Positions 1 through 7,942 of a DNA stretch of 64,000 nucleotides are shown one piece after another. The notes under the pieces are model-generated. The model worked only from the letters and a program-made list of their open reading frames with translations. It ran no database searches and was not told where the DNA came from. A program made the position numbers and the translations under genes. Each line of letters begins with the position of its first letter. Positions within the stretch are counted from its first letter, which is position 1. The stretch lies in assembly GCF_007752135.1 (NCBI RefSeq), contig NZ_CP036298.1, positions 3,782,001-3,846,000 of the forward strand. The letters run 5' to 3'. This DNA is from Aureliella helgolandensis (GTDB taxonomy: Bacteria > Planctomycetota > Planctomycetia > Pirellulales > Pirellulaceae).

Positions 1-342
1 TCAGTGCGCGTCGGAATTATCACAGCTTCAACTCAAAACCCTCGACAATTTGTTCAGCGACGCGGTCGCCTGCTCCGACGCGACCCGAATAGTCCGAAGT
101 CTCATGCTGTGATCTACGATTTCATCGTTTTGCCGCCACTTACTAACGGGGTGAATCTTGAATCTGAGAAAACGTTAATTGGAGCAGAGTTATCACGTTC
201 TGCGGAGTTGGCCGACGCCGCGCGGAACCGCGAGGTGCTGTTCGACATTCGCGAGTGGGCCTATCATTATCAACTTGATCCAGAGAAATACACTTGGATG
301 GAACTTTCAGGCCAAGAACCAATGCAGGAGTGGATACCATGA
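1..342 (+). CDS. C-terminal end of a Dnd-linked SF2 restriction helicase (partial)
   Basis: The frame is open from base 1, so the gene begins left of the window and only its last 113 codons are here. An SF2 helicase motif VI is visible (ENPRQF-like stretch, then QRRGRLLRRDP), followed by a YDFIVLP block typical of the helicase annotated as 'DNA phosphorothioation system restriction enzyme'. Such proteins couple ATP-driven DNA translocation to restriction in Dnd loci. The stop overlaps the next ATG (ATGA), so the four rightward genes are probably one transcript. The helicase assignment is firm from motif VI; the Dnd subtype rests on remembered family sequence plus the neighbours. Confidence 0.75.
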   Translation, partial: SVRVGIITASTQNPRQFVQRRGRLLRRDPNSPKSHAVIYDFIVLPPLTNGVNLESEKTLIGAELSRSAELADAARNREVLFDIREWAYHYQLDPEKYTWMELSGQEPMQEWIP

Positions 343-521
343 GCGCTTTCCAAGAACGAATGAAGAAGCTCGCGAGCGAGCTATCACCAGAAGCGAAGGA
401 TATTGTGAAAAAGGTCGTTACGGCCGAACATCATAAGCGTTTCAGTGACCGCAGCAATCTTCCAGATGAATTTGCAACTGCAGCGTTGCAAGCAGCCAAA
501 CGCAAAGAAGCGACATCATGA
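339..521 (+). CDS. Small 60-aa hypothetical protein between helicase and dndD
   Basis: This short reading frame encodes a charged, mainly helical 60-aa protein (MSAFQERMKKLASEL at its start, Lys-rich end). Its ATG overlaps the helicase stop and its own stop overlaps the dndD start, ATGA at both junctions. Double translational coupling is the main reason to accept it. No cysteine, membrane segment or signal peptide is present. I do not recognise the family. From its position it could be a small adaptor for the helicase or DndD, but that is inference only. Confidence 0.65.
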   Translation: MSAFQERMKKLASELSPEAKDIVKKVVTAEHHKRFSDRSNLPDEFATAALQAAKRKEATS

Positions 522-2650
522 AGTTTATCTCACTGAGAATGAGAAACTGGCGATCTTTCCAAGGTCAGCATGAGATCGAGTTTTCCGTTGATCCAGAACG
601 CCCCGTAACGTTACTGCTGGGCCCCAACGGTGCTGGCAAAACGGCACTACTGAACGCCTTCACTTGGGCGATATATGGTGAATTCACTGAGGGCTTCGAT
701 CACACGGATCGCTTGGTGAATCTTGCAGCAGCGGAGCTCGACAAATCGGCGGATGCATTCGTTGAGATTCGACTGCAACATGAGGAAGACGAATATAGCG
801 TTCGACGATCCACTAACGCACAGCGACAATTGACGGCGGATAACGACTTGGTCGTTACGCGAAACGGCGAGCGCGCGGTCGAAGCCGATATTCATCGCAT
901 CCTTCCCAAGCCGTTAAAGGACTTGTTCTTCTTCCCGGCTGAGACCTTCAGCACAGCAAGCGTGTTGAAGGGGGACAATGGCAGAGAGGGAACATCGTTT
1001 GATGTGGGCAGGGCAATCCGGTCGCTGCTCTCTGGCGACATCTATCAGAATGCAAGCCAAGACATCCGCGACGCAATTAACAGCAATACGTTAAAGCCAC
1101 CCAAAAGGGGGCACGGGCAAGAGGCTGTCGATTCCGCGCGACATCAGTATGAACAAGCGGAGGCGGACCTCAATGCGATCGAGTCACGCAAGGATGAGTT
1201 GCCGAACTTACTCTCGACGGCGACAAAGCAGGCAGCGAAGGCGAAGTCTGAAGCTGAGCGATACGATCCAAAGGAAATCCAGAAATGGAGCCTACAGAAT
1301 GACCGCCTCAATAAGTCGGTCGACGCAGCCAAAGAACTTGTTCAGCGAGCTGATTCTATCTATATGGATTTATCGAGGAGCTCCCACCTTCATTTGGCAC
1401 AGTACGCGTGCGAATCAGCAATTCGGAGGCTGGATCTCGCCGAAACGGCTGGCCTGATGCCTCCACGTATTCATGAGTCGGTTCTTGAAAAAACGCTGGA
1501 AACAGGACAGTGCACTCTGTGCAGAACTCCTCTCACAATCCAAACAAGAGAACGCATCCAGATGCTGAGAGACCGCGTGGGTGATGCTCAAATCGCAGTC
1601 CGCGGTTTGGAAGCGCGCTCAATGTTGAAGCAGTATCTGGTGCGAAGAGAATCGGAAGTTGATCGGCTACGCGGAGAAATTGAAAAACTCGCAACTGAAC
1701 TCGAAATACCATCTCCAGCGAAAGATGCCAATTTTAAGATTCTCGCAGCAGTAGCCCGATCTTGTATTACGGTCAGTAATGGGCTCCAACGGCAAGCGAG
1801 AATGGATCTCGACAAGTTCATTGCAGAAGCAAATATAGAGCGACCGGCGGATGGCAGAAGCCCGGTTGAAATCGCGATCAACGCTCAGAACCGTGTAGAT
1901 ACAATTGACAATGAACTCGCCAGGATCGATTCACTCGTGGACTCAGCGAAGAAGTCACGGGATGAAACGTTCAAAAACTATAAGGAAAAGTCTGGTAAGT
2001 CGGACGAACATAAGCAGAAAACCATTGCCATCGAAATTTTGCAACATGCCAAAGGTTACTTTGACTCGGCGCGCCAAGGACTTGAAGATTTCGGCCGGGA
2101 AGACTTCGAGAAAGCGATCAACAAAACTTACTCCGACCTGATCGCTAAACCGTTCACAATTAAGGTTGATACGGATTTCAGCATTCGGGTGCAGCTCACT
2201 GATAGTCGCGAAACGGTCCCGCTTTCGCAATCAGAGAAAGTGCTTTTGCTTATAGCCTTTCTTGGTGCGATCGCTCGGCTGGCGCCTCACTACGAAGACA
2301 TCGCAAAGCACAATCAACAACTTTCAATGACCGGCACCGTTGCAACGTCTAAGCGAACTGGATTTCCTGTTGTTCTTGACGCCCCCACCAGTCCGTTGGA
2401 CGAGGAATACGAGATCGAAGTCGTCGATGCGCTTCCAAACCTGCTACCACAGATCATCGTTCCCGTCTCTGCAAAGTCAGTCACCGTCTGGGAGCGAATC
2501 GCAGACAAGGTAGGCAAAGCATACGTTATGGAACTGACATCAAGCACTGCATCTAATCGAAAAGTGACTTGGAGCGGAAAGGATTATGTTTACAGCGTCA
2601 ACAATGCGGATGCTTTGCCCGCTCGAACCCGTATTGCGTCACTTAATTAG
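518..2650 (+). CDS. dndD: DndD-like SMC/Rad50-type ATPase of DNA phosphorothioation
   Basis: This 710-aa protein has the layout of DndD: an N-terminal RMRNWRSF block and Walker A (GPNGAGKT, about residues 37-44), a long coiled-coil middle with a zinc-hook CxxC (C332-TL-C335), then a signature-like LSQSEKVLLL and a Walker B/D-loop (VVLDAPTSPLDEEY). DndD works with DndC and DndE in replacing a non-bridging backbone oxygen with sulfur. Its ATPase is thought to open or nick the DNA for that step. The length fits the family, usually about 650-700 aa. The ATG overlaps the preceding stop. DndC and DndE are not in the window, so whether the modification pathway is complete cannot be judged from here. 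Confidence 0.85.
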   Translation: MKFISLRMRNWRSFQGQHEIEFSVDPERPVTLLLGPNGAGKTALLNAFTWAIYGEFTEGFDHTDRLVNLAAAELDKSADAFVEIRLQHEEDEYSVRRSTNAQRQLTADNDLVVTRNGERAVEADIHRILPKPLKDLFFFPAETFSTASVLKGDNGREGTSFDVGRAIRSLLSGDIYQNASQDIRDAINSNTLKPPKRGHGQEAVDSARHQYEQAEADLNAIESRKDELPNLLSTATKQAAKAKSEAERYDPKEIQKWSLQNDRLNKSVDAAKELVQRADSIYMDLSRSSHLHLAQYACESAIRRLDLAETAGLMPPRIHESVLEKTLETGQCTLCRTPLTIQTRERIQMLRDRVGDAQIAVRGLEARSMLKQYLVRRESEVDRLRGEIEKLATELEIPSPAKDANFKILAAVARSCITVSNGLQRQARMDLDKFIAEANIERPADGRSPVEIAINAQNRVDTIDNELARIDSLVDSAKKSRDETFKNYKEKSGKSDEHKQKTIAIEILQHAKGYFDSARQGLEDFGREDFEKAINKTYSDLIAKPFTIKVDTDFSIRVQLTDSRETVPLSQSEKVLLLIAFLGAIARLAPHYEDIAKHNQQLSMTGTVATSKRTGFPVVLDAPTSPLDEEYEIEVVDALPNLLPQIIVPVSAKSVTVWERIADKVGKAYVMELTSSTASNRKVTWSGKDYVYSVNNADALPARTRIASLN

Positions 2651-2663
2651 GAGAGAATTCTAC

Positions 2664-3209
2664 ATGGCTAACGTAACAATCTATGCGGAACATCGCGATA
2701 TGCTTGATGCTCTCATCACGTCGGGGAAGGTTGCCTCAATCGCAGGCGCTACCAAGACCGGCCCTTTTAAAGACCAGCGAGACGCGTACGTGTTTGCCGC
2801 TTCCATCGCAATTGCTTTGAACAACCCGACAGCGGTCGATTCGATGCCTAAGACGACGAAGGATAACACATTGATCAAGGATCATACTTTACTTGCTGCT
2901 AATGGTGGCAAAGAGATTGCGATTACAGTTGCAATGACAACTATGGATATTGAGCATTTAACGATCGATCAATCTCTGTCGTACCAGCTCGACCTAATAT
3001 CCGAAGAACGGGTGGTTGAGAGATTGTCGTTGCTCGACCGTTTCGCACATGCTGGGTTCAAATGGTTAGCTGAGCGTCGCGATGATGAAAGCAGTATCCG
3101 CGACCTAATGCTCACAGCCATTGACGAAATTGATTGCTTGAAGTCGGATGACTCCGCCACCGAAGATGTTCGCGACCCACTTCTCGATTTGCTAGATATG
3201 CAGCTCTGA
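2664..3209 (+). CDS. Small Dnd-associated protein (dnd_assoc_4-like)
   Basis: The protein is 181 aa and starts at the ATG at 2664, which has a good Shine-Dalgarno (TAGGAG at 2648-2653) overlapping the dndD stop. It is soluble and acidic, with a pattern of 'F..QRDAYVFAASIAIAL' near residue 35 and 'LLDRFAHAGFKWLAER' near residue 125. This resembles my memory of the 'dnd system-associated protein 4' family, which also pairs a YVFAA-type motif with a FE.YA-type helix. Biochemical function is unknown. Being last in the operon after dndD supports a Dnd role. It ends about 60 bases before the convergent DndB remnant. Confidence 0.5.
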   Translation: MANVTIYAEHRDMLDALITSGKVASIAGATKTGPFKDQRDAYVFAASIAIALNNPTAVDSMPKTTKDNTLIKDHTLLAANGGKEIAITVAMTTMDIEHLTIDQSLSYQLDLISEERVVERLSLLDRFAHAGFKWLAERRDDESSIRDLMLTAIDEIDCLKSDDSATEDVRDPLLDLLDMQL

Positions 3210-3268
3210 TGGCTGGGAATTGCGATTGTAAGTCGAAACTCTAGTCGCAGATTGTTTTCTCGGTGCAC

Positions 3269-3809
3269 CTATTCACACAGTTTTTCTAGCGGGTCATCAA
3301 TTTCCAGGACCAGCTCCTCTGGCGCGGCGCGTTCCAGGGACTCAACAAGCTTTTCCGCCATGAATTTTGAACACTTGAGGGATTCACCTTCCCCGTAAAT
3401 TCCAGCTGTCTCTTGCAAATGCTTTCGAACCAGCGAACGCCAGGACGGACTATACGTCTTCTTAAGTTTCTGCCAGCCCACTAGACCTCGAATGCTTTTG
3501 AGTTCAAAGATTTCGTGGATATACTCCGTTGCTAGCATTTTTACTTCCTCTGGGGAGCGCCCACGCCAATCTTCATAAGGTGCGAGGAGAGTGTAAATCA
3601 AGAAAGAAACGACTGACTTTTCCGCAGTTCGAGTTACGTTGAGAGTGTCGTCATCGCGAACCAAGAACCCAGTCCAAAAACAACGCAGCCGAGAAATATA
3701 GCCAACCCTTTCGTTAAAAAGTTCTGCCCAAACATTGGCGTACTCGTTCGGAGTAATCGGATCATTTTCGGTCATCTGGACTCTGCACATTTCAACGAAT
3801 GCTGTCAGT
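3269..3809 (-). pseudogene. C-terminal part of the DndB-like gene, cut off by IS21
   Basis: Reading leftward from the IS boundary, codons run without a stop through AFVE and then the 173-aa frame starting ATG at 3790. Removing the IS and one GTCAGT copy joins this frame exactly to the DGQHR gene at 6518-7803 (…AILT then AFVEMC), giving a 606-codon gene. The segment is mostly helical with no motif I recognise, so it looks like the C-terminal domain of the DndB-like protein. An in-frame ATG 19 bases from the IS end could in principle allow separate translation. No clear ribosome binding site is seen. Confidence 0.85.
3804..3809. repeat. Left target-site duplication of IS21 element (GTCAGT)
   Basis: GTCAGT directly abuts the left IS end (TGTTCGG…) and is repeated directly after the right end at 6518-6523. 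The next bases outside differ, so the duplication is exactly 6 bp. IS21-family elements commonly make 4-8-bp duplications. The intact pair points to a simple and fairly recent insertion. Confidence 0.9.
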
Positions 3810-3874
3810 TGTTCGGCGACAACTACCTCTGCGCTTTAGCGACAACTAGAAGTTCCTATCGAGTATTGGGATTT

Positions 3875-3934
3875 GCCGTAGCTGCCGAGTTGTGAAGTGA
3901 GCCGTAGGCGAACGAGCAACTCGGCAGCTACGGC
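3875..3934. terminator. 18-bp perfect inverted repeat downstream of istB
   Basis: GCCGTAGCTGCCGAGTTG at 3875-3892 is perfectly complementary to 3917-3934, with a 24-base loop. It lies between the istB stop and the left IS end. There is no run of T after it on either strand. It could end istB transcription, block readthrough, or act as a translational shield against transcripts entering from outside. Confidence 0.55.
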
Positions 3935-3959
3935 GTCGACTGGGCTAGCCTAGTGGTTC

Positions 3960-4724
3960 CTAACCGTCTGCCTGCTTGGACTGCTTGGCTTGGGCCAGGC
4001 GGTAGCTTTCAGCGTTCAATTCGAGGATTACACTGTGGTGGACCAAGCGGTCGATGGCAGCCGCCGTGGTCATCGGATCTTTGAAGATCTGCTCCCACTT
4101 GCCGAACGGGAGATTGCTTGTCAGCATAACGCTGCTGCGTTCGTAGCGGTCGGCGAGTAACGTGAAGAGCACTTCCATCTCCTCGCGACTCTGCTGCACA
4201 TAACCGATATCGTCGATCATTAGAGCGTCGAAACGACCGAGGCTCTTCAATACGCGGCTTAGCTTAAGGTCCCGCTTGGCGATCAGTAAGTCTTGAACCA
4301 ACAGGCTGCAACTGCTGAAGTACACCCGCCGGCCCTGGCGAATCAATTCCTGCGAAATTGAACTCAGTAAATGCGTCTTTCCGCTACCCGGCTTACCGAA
4401 CGCGAGCACGTTTTCGCAGCGATCGACGAAGGAGCCCTCGAGCAGGCTACGCACCTGCCGAGACACTTTCGTCGGTAGACGCTTCAGATCGAAACTCTCC
4501 AGCGTCTTCTCCAGTGGAAGACGGCTCTTGCGGAGTGCCGACTCGATGCGATTCGTCTGGCGAGTCTGGCATTCCAGCGACGCCAACTCCTGCAAGTATT
4601 GCTCGTAGCTTAGGCTCTGCTGTTCGGCTCGTCGGGCTACAGGCTCGTAGTTCTCCCGGAATTCCGGTAAGCGGAGCTCGCGTAGCTGGTCGGTCAACAA
4701 TTCCTTCGTATCCTTGGCCTTCAT
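3960..4724 (-). CDS. istB: IstB-type AAA+ transposition helper ATPase
   Basis: The product is 254 aa with a Walker A (GKPGSGKTH, residues 110-118) and Walker B (ALMIDDIGYVQQ), matching the DnaC/DnaA-like IstB family that assists IS21 target capture. I chose the ATG at 4724 over the upstream ATG at 4742 because AAGGAGG lies just 5' of 4724. The start lies inside the reading frame of istA, so the two are translationally linked. Length and motifs are normal for the family. Confidence 0.93.
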   Translation of the reverse strand: MKAKDTKELLTDQLRELRLPEFRENYEPVARRAEQQSLSYEQYLQELASLECQTRQTNRIESALRKSRLPLEKTLESFDLKRLPTKVSRQVRSLLEGSFVDRCENVLAFGKPGSGKTHLLSSISQELIRQGRRVYFSSCSLLVQDLLIAKRDLKLSRVLKSLGRFDALMIDDIGYVQQSREEMEVLFTLLADRYERSSVMLTSNLPFGKWEQIFKDPMTTAAAIDRLVHHSVILELNAESYRLAQAKQSKQADG

Positions 4725-6339
4725 CACTGCCCTCCTTGGCATAAGTTAAAAAAACATCCTGACTATCAACAACTTGTTCACAGCATCGCAATGCCTGCCG
4801 CAGTTCGCCGGTTACTTCTACCGCATTCACGGCTTCGTCCACTCCCGTGTCGCTGTACCAACTGTCAGTCTCGTCCAGCAAACTATCGAAGCTCGACAGG
4901 TTTACTGGCTCGACATCTACGTCCGTCACACTTGCTAGCTGCCTGGAGTCCGAGCGAACAAGTAGTTGGACCTGCAGCGAGCTGAGCGATTTCGTGCCGG
5001 CCAGCAGCTCACGCAGTACGTCATCGACTTGTGATTCGCTCTCGCGGGCAGCCAAATGCAAAATGGCTAAGTATTCCTTGGCCGAACGACGTGCGTCGTG
5101 ACGCTCACGCAACGCGTCGTAGGCCATCCGGAAATTCGTTGTTGGGAATAGCTCGTCTTGGTAACGGTAATTCTCAAACGCGCCCGGCTTGCGTACGAGC
5201 CAGTCGATAATATGGCGGTAGTTGATCAGTTGCTTGTCGCGACCTCGAAGACGCGGAAAACTATCAACACATTTCTGTGCGTACCAGATCTCAATGTGAT
5301 CCATGTAGATACGAGCTTCGACCTCTTCACCGATCAGCCGACTGTGCACCGAATACGTATTCCGACTAACTTGGATCAGGCTGCCGGTACGCACGCGTAC
5401 ACGCTCTTTACGAACGCTCTCGAGCCGACTCGTCGGAAGGCCTCGCAACTGTGCGACGTCTTCTGCCGCACGCTTGCTGCGCGACATATTGCGACTGGTT
5501 ACCAACGACTGAAGAAACTCCTCGTAACTCTGGGCGTTTGAGAACTCTCGACTGCCACGCAACATCAAGGCTTGGTCGACCGCTGTCTTGAAACCGCGGT
5601 GCGATGATTCGACATCACCGTTTTCGTTCGGGCAGCGTGGCTGAGTCTTCTCAATCTTCACGCGATAGTGCTCCATCAAGGCTTGATATCGCCCAGTGAA
5701 CTCGCGTCGATCACACTGGTTGTTAACCGCTGCGCTGAGCCGGTCGGTGCGATGGCGGCGGGGCACACCGCCAAGCCGATGCAGGGCGTTCTGCAGCCCT
5801 TCACTCAGGCTTTCAAAACTCTCTGAGTAGCATACGGTTATCGCTTCCCAATTCGAGTACGTCAGCACGAAGTGATAGACCATGTGGGCATAGTGCTGAC
5901 CAGCAATCGTCACATCCAAGCCGCTCATGTCGCTAAAGTCGGAGGCACTCAGGTCACCTGGATGATGCACCTGGGAAAAGTACACTTCTTTGGCAGGACC
6001 CGAGCTGCCACGCCACTGCTTGATCCGTCGCTGTAACGTGCGAAGGTGGCTCTGGTCAAAATCGTCCGGATGCTCGCGGCACAACCACTCCAGCAGCGTT
6101 TTCGCCTGAAGCCCAGGGCTCTCAACTAACCGCTCCTCAATCGACGGCCATACCGACTCCAGAGGATCCTGCCGAGTTCGGTAAGCCCGCGGCATTCGCG
6201 TTTCACTTGGCAGCTGTTCCATGCTTCGATACTTCCTTGCAGTACGCTCACTCATCCCTGTCCTTAGCGCTGATTCGACCAAGGTCTTGCCAGACGACAA
6301 AAGACGATGCAGCTTCTTAACTTGACGATCCTGAATCAC
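4447..6339 (-). CDS. istA: IstA-type DDE transposase
   Basis: The frame encodes 630 aa. An N-terminal helix-turn-helix (GMSERTARKYRSM, about residues 28-40) precedes an rve-type DDE core with likely catalytic residues D134 (SASDFSD), D199 (HRTDRL) and E244 (NGDVESSHRGF). This is the IS21 transposase that binds the terminal boxes. Most IstA proteins are about 500 aa and stop near the istB start. Here the frame runs about 278 bases into istB, adding a low-complexity tail (about residues 540-630) that is a by-product of istB codons. That tail may be tolerated or may mark a lost stop codon. Confidence 0.93.
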   Translation of the reverse strand: MIQDRQVKKLHRLLSSGKTLVESALRTGMSERTARKYRSMEQLPSETRMPRAYRTRQDPLESVWPSIEERLVESPGLQAKTLLEWLCREHPDDFDQSHLRTLQRRIKQWRGSSGPAKEVYFSQVHHPGDLSASDFSDMSGLDVTIAGQHYAHMVYHFVLTYSNWEAITVCYSESFESLSEGLQNALHRLGGVPRRHRTDRLSAAVNNQCDRREFTGRYQALMEHYRVKIEKTQPRCPNENGDVESSHRGFKTAVDQALMLRGSREFSNAQSYEEFLQSLVTSRNMSRSKRAAEDVAQLRGLPTSRLESVRKERVRVRTGSLIQVSRNTYSVHSRLIGEEVEARIYMDHIEIWYAQKCVDSFPRLRGRDKQLINYRHIIDWLVRKPGAFENYRYQDELFPTTNFRMAYDALRERHDARRSAKEYLAILHLAARESESQVDDVLRELLAGTKSLSSLQVQLLVRSDSRQLASVTDVDVEPVNLSSFDSLLDETDSWYSDTGVDEAVNAVEVTGELRQALRCCEQVVDSQDVFLTYAKEGSDEGQGYEGIVDRPATRAPLTGIPGELRACSPTSRTAEPKLRAILAGVGVAGMPDSPDESHRVGTPQEPSSTGEDAGEFRSEASTDESVSAGA

Positions 6340-6510
6340 GTAACTCTCCTTCTACAAGAGAGTTACGATTGTCCACCAACAGATCGAAACCGGTAATTCT
6401 AATTGTCGTCGGCAGGCTCGCCTTAACCCGCACACACGCCCCAAACTACCAACACCCAAACCCCCAAACCGGAACTTCTAGTTGGCGTCAGCCGGCAAAT
6501 CTAGTTGTCG

Positions 6511-7803
6511 CTATACAGTCAGTATTGCTTTTTGAAAAACCAGCTGAAAAGCCAGGTCGTCTGATTTCTCCGCACTAATGACTTTCTCTAGCTGAGTGAA
6601 GTTATGTCCGGAACCGAAGGATTCCGCGAACGCTTTCTTGCCGTGACGATCCATCGCCGCCCAGCACTCAAGGCTTCCATCGAGTATTCGGAGCTTTCGA
6701 AGTTTTTCAATAAAAGACCTATAGGGAGCAGTCGAAGTAAGAACTTTTGATAATGCCGGGCCCCACGACGATACAAACCATCGCTGGAGTTGCTCAAGCT
6801 CAGTCCATCCAAGATAAATCGGAAGGTTGTTTTTCCTGGCGTCACTTACTGCGCCATCAAAATTTAAGCTATTGTCAAGCTGCTTAAAGTGACGCAACCA
6901 ATCTTGGGCCTTGTCGTAATCATAATGGTCGAGTTTGGGAATGTCTAAGAATTCAGCAACAGTTTTGTACAGTGCCAGCAAAGATGTTAGATGAATACCC
7001 TTATCGAATCTTAGACTATCCGAATACCAGTCAACCAGCGCAAGTGGGAGGCTTCCAATTGCAAGGCGCTGCTCAAGAGTTTGTTCGTCAGGTCTCACTC
7101 TTCGTTCCATCAATGTCCGAGTAAGCACTGCTGCCGGATCACGATCGTCTAGCAAAACATTACGTGTTTCGCTAACGGTTTTGGCTTGTCGGTTTAAGTC
7201 AATAAATATCTTCCTGACACTTGATAGTAAGTTTGCATTGTCCGTCTTGAATCCTATCGATGAATCTAAGAGCAGTAGTACTACTGGAATCGAAACATCT
7301 TTCAGGTTTTCTGGGGCGACATCCGCTAGAGACTTTAGTGCAGAATACCTGTGTTGTCCGTCGACAACAATCGCTTTCAATTCATTAACGTCCCATCGAA
7401 TTGTGCCATAGCTAGTTGCCGTTTTTTCCCCTGTACTACTCTCCCTTTTCGCATATCTAATTTTGACCCCTTCCAGCTCATCCTTATTGCCTTCCCGCCG
7501 AACTGAATACTTCGTTTTCAGTTGGTTCCTTTGATGCGGCAACAGCACCACGACAAGCGCGCTAAAAAACTTGAGCTCTCCTTGACGCATTAGATATGGG
7601 GCAATTTCCGACTTGACTCTGAGATCATCAATGTCGCGCTGGAACAATTCTTCTAACACGATTTCGGCAGGATCGAAAATCAATTCACGTGCCACGTGCA
7701 GATTCCCTATCGCTTCATCTGCAGCCATCGTTAGCATGAAATACGGTACCTTGCAGCCGGTGAGTTCAAACGCTCCGCTTACGAAAGGAAATTCGGGTGT
7801 CAT
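6511..7803 (-). pseudogene. dndB: DGQHR-domain DndB-like protein, N-terminal 429 of 606 codons
   Basis: The DGQHR box (VVDGQHRYSAL, residues 148-152 for DGQHR) and the later FIDLNRQAKTVSETR block are hallmarks of DndB and related DGQHR proteins. In several bacteria DndB acts as the transcriptional regulator of dnd genes and affects how many sites are sulfur-modified. The current stop codon comes from the IS21 end: bases 6511-6517 are IS sequence and the native frame continues at 3809. The DGQHR domain itself is whole, so a truncated protein with some activity is possible. It begins 140 bases from the divergent nuclease gene. At 606 aa the ancestral protein was longer than usual DndB (about 350-400 aa). 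Confidence 0.8.
6518..6523. repeat. Right target-site duplication of IS21 element (GTCAGT)
   Basis: Second copy of the 6-bp direct repeat found at 3804-3809, immediately outside the right IS end (…CTATACA). Confidence 0.9.
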
Positions 7804-7942
7804 GGCAGTTCAGACCTTCCGCTTCAAAAGTGGTTTTCGGAAAAAGATAGATAGTGCGCAGGCCTTGGGGGACAGTTTTGCTAAGGTAATCTACCCGAAT
7901 TTCCCTCCTATGTCCGTATGGAAGCGCCTAACAGCGAAAACA

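Larger units (their letters stand above)
3810..6517 (-). mobile_element. IS21-family insertion sequence, complete, 2708 bp
   Basis: The ends are TGTTCGGCGACAACTA on the left and, reading inward from the right, TGTATAGCGACAACTA. The similarity continues for about 47 bases on each side to AACTAGAAGTTCC, and each end carries two GCGaCAACTA boxes, the multiple terminal boxes typical of IS21. Inside are istA and istB in the leftward direction. GTCAGT flanks both ends. Both genes are open, so the element looks functional. It interrupts the DndB-like gene and is in the same orientation as that gene, so readthrough in either direction is possible. Confidence 0.93.

Noticed and set aside
5158-5541. 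Plus-strand frame inside istA
   Set aside because: Shadow of the transposase reading frame.
7804-7942. DndB-type binding site TACG-N10-CGTA in the divergent region
   Set aside because: I looked for the published half-sites and found CGTA once but no correctly spaced TACG.
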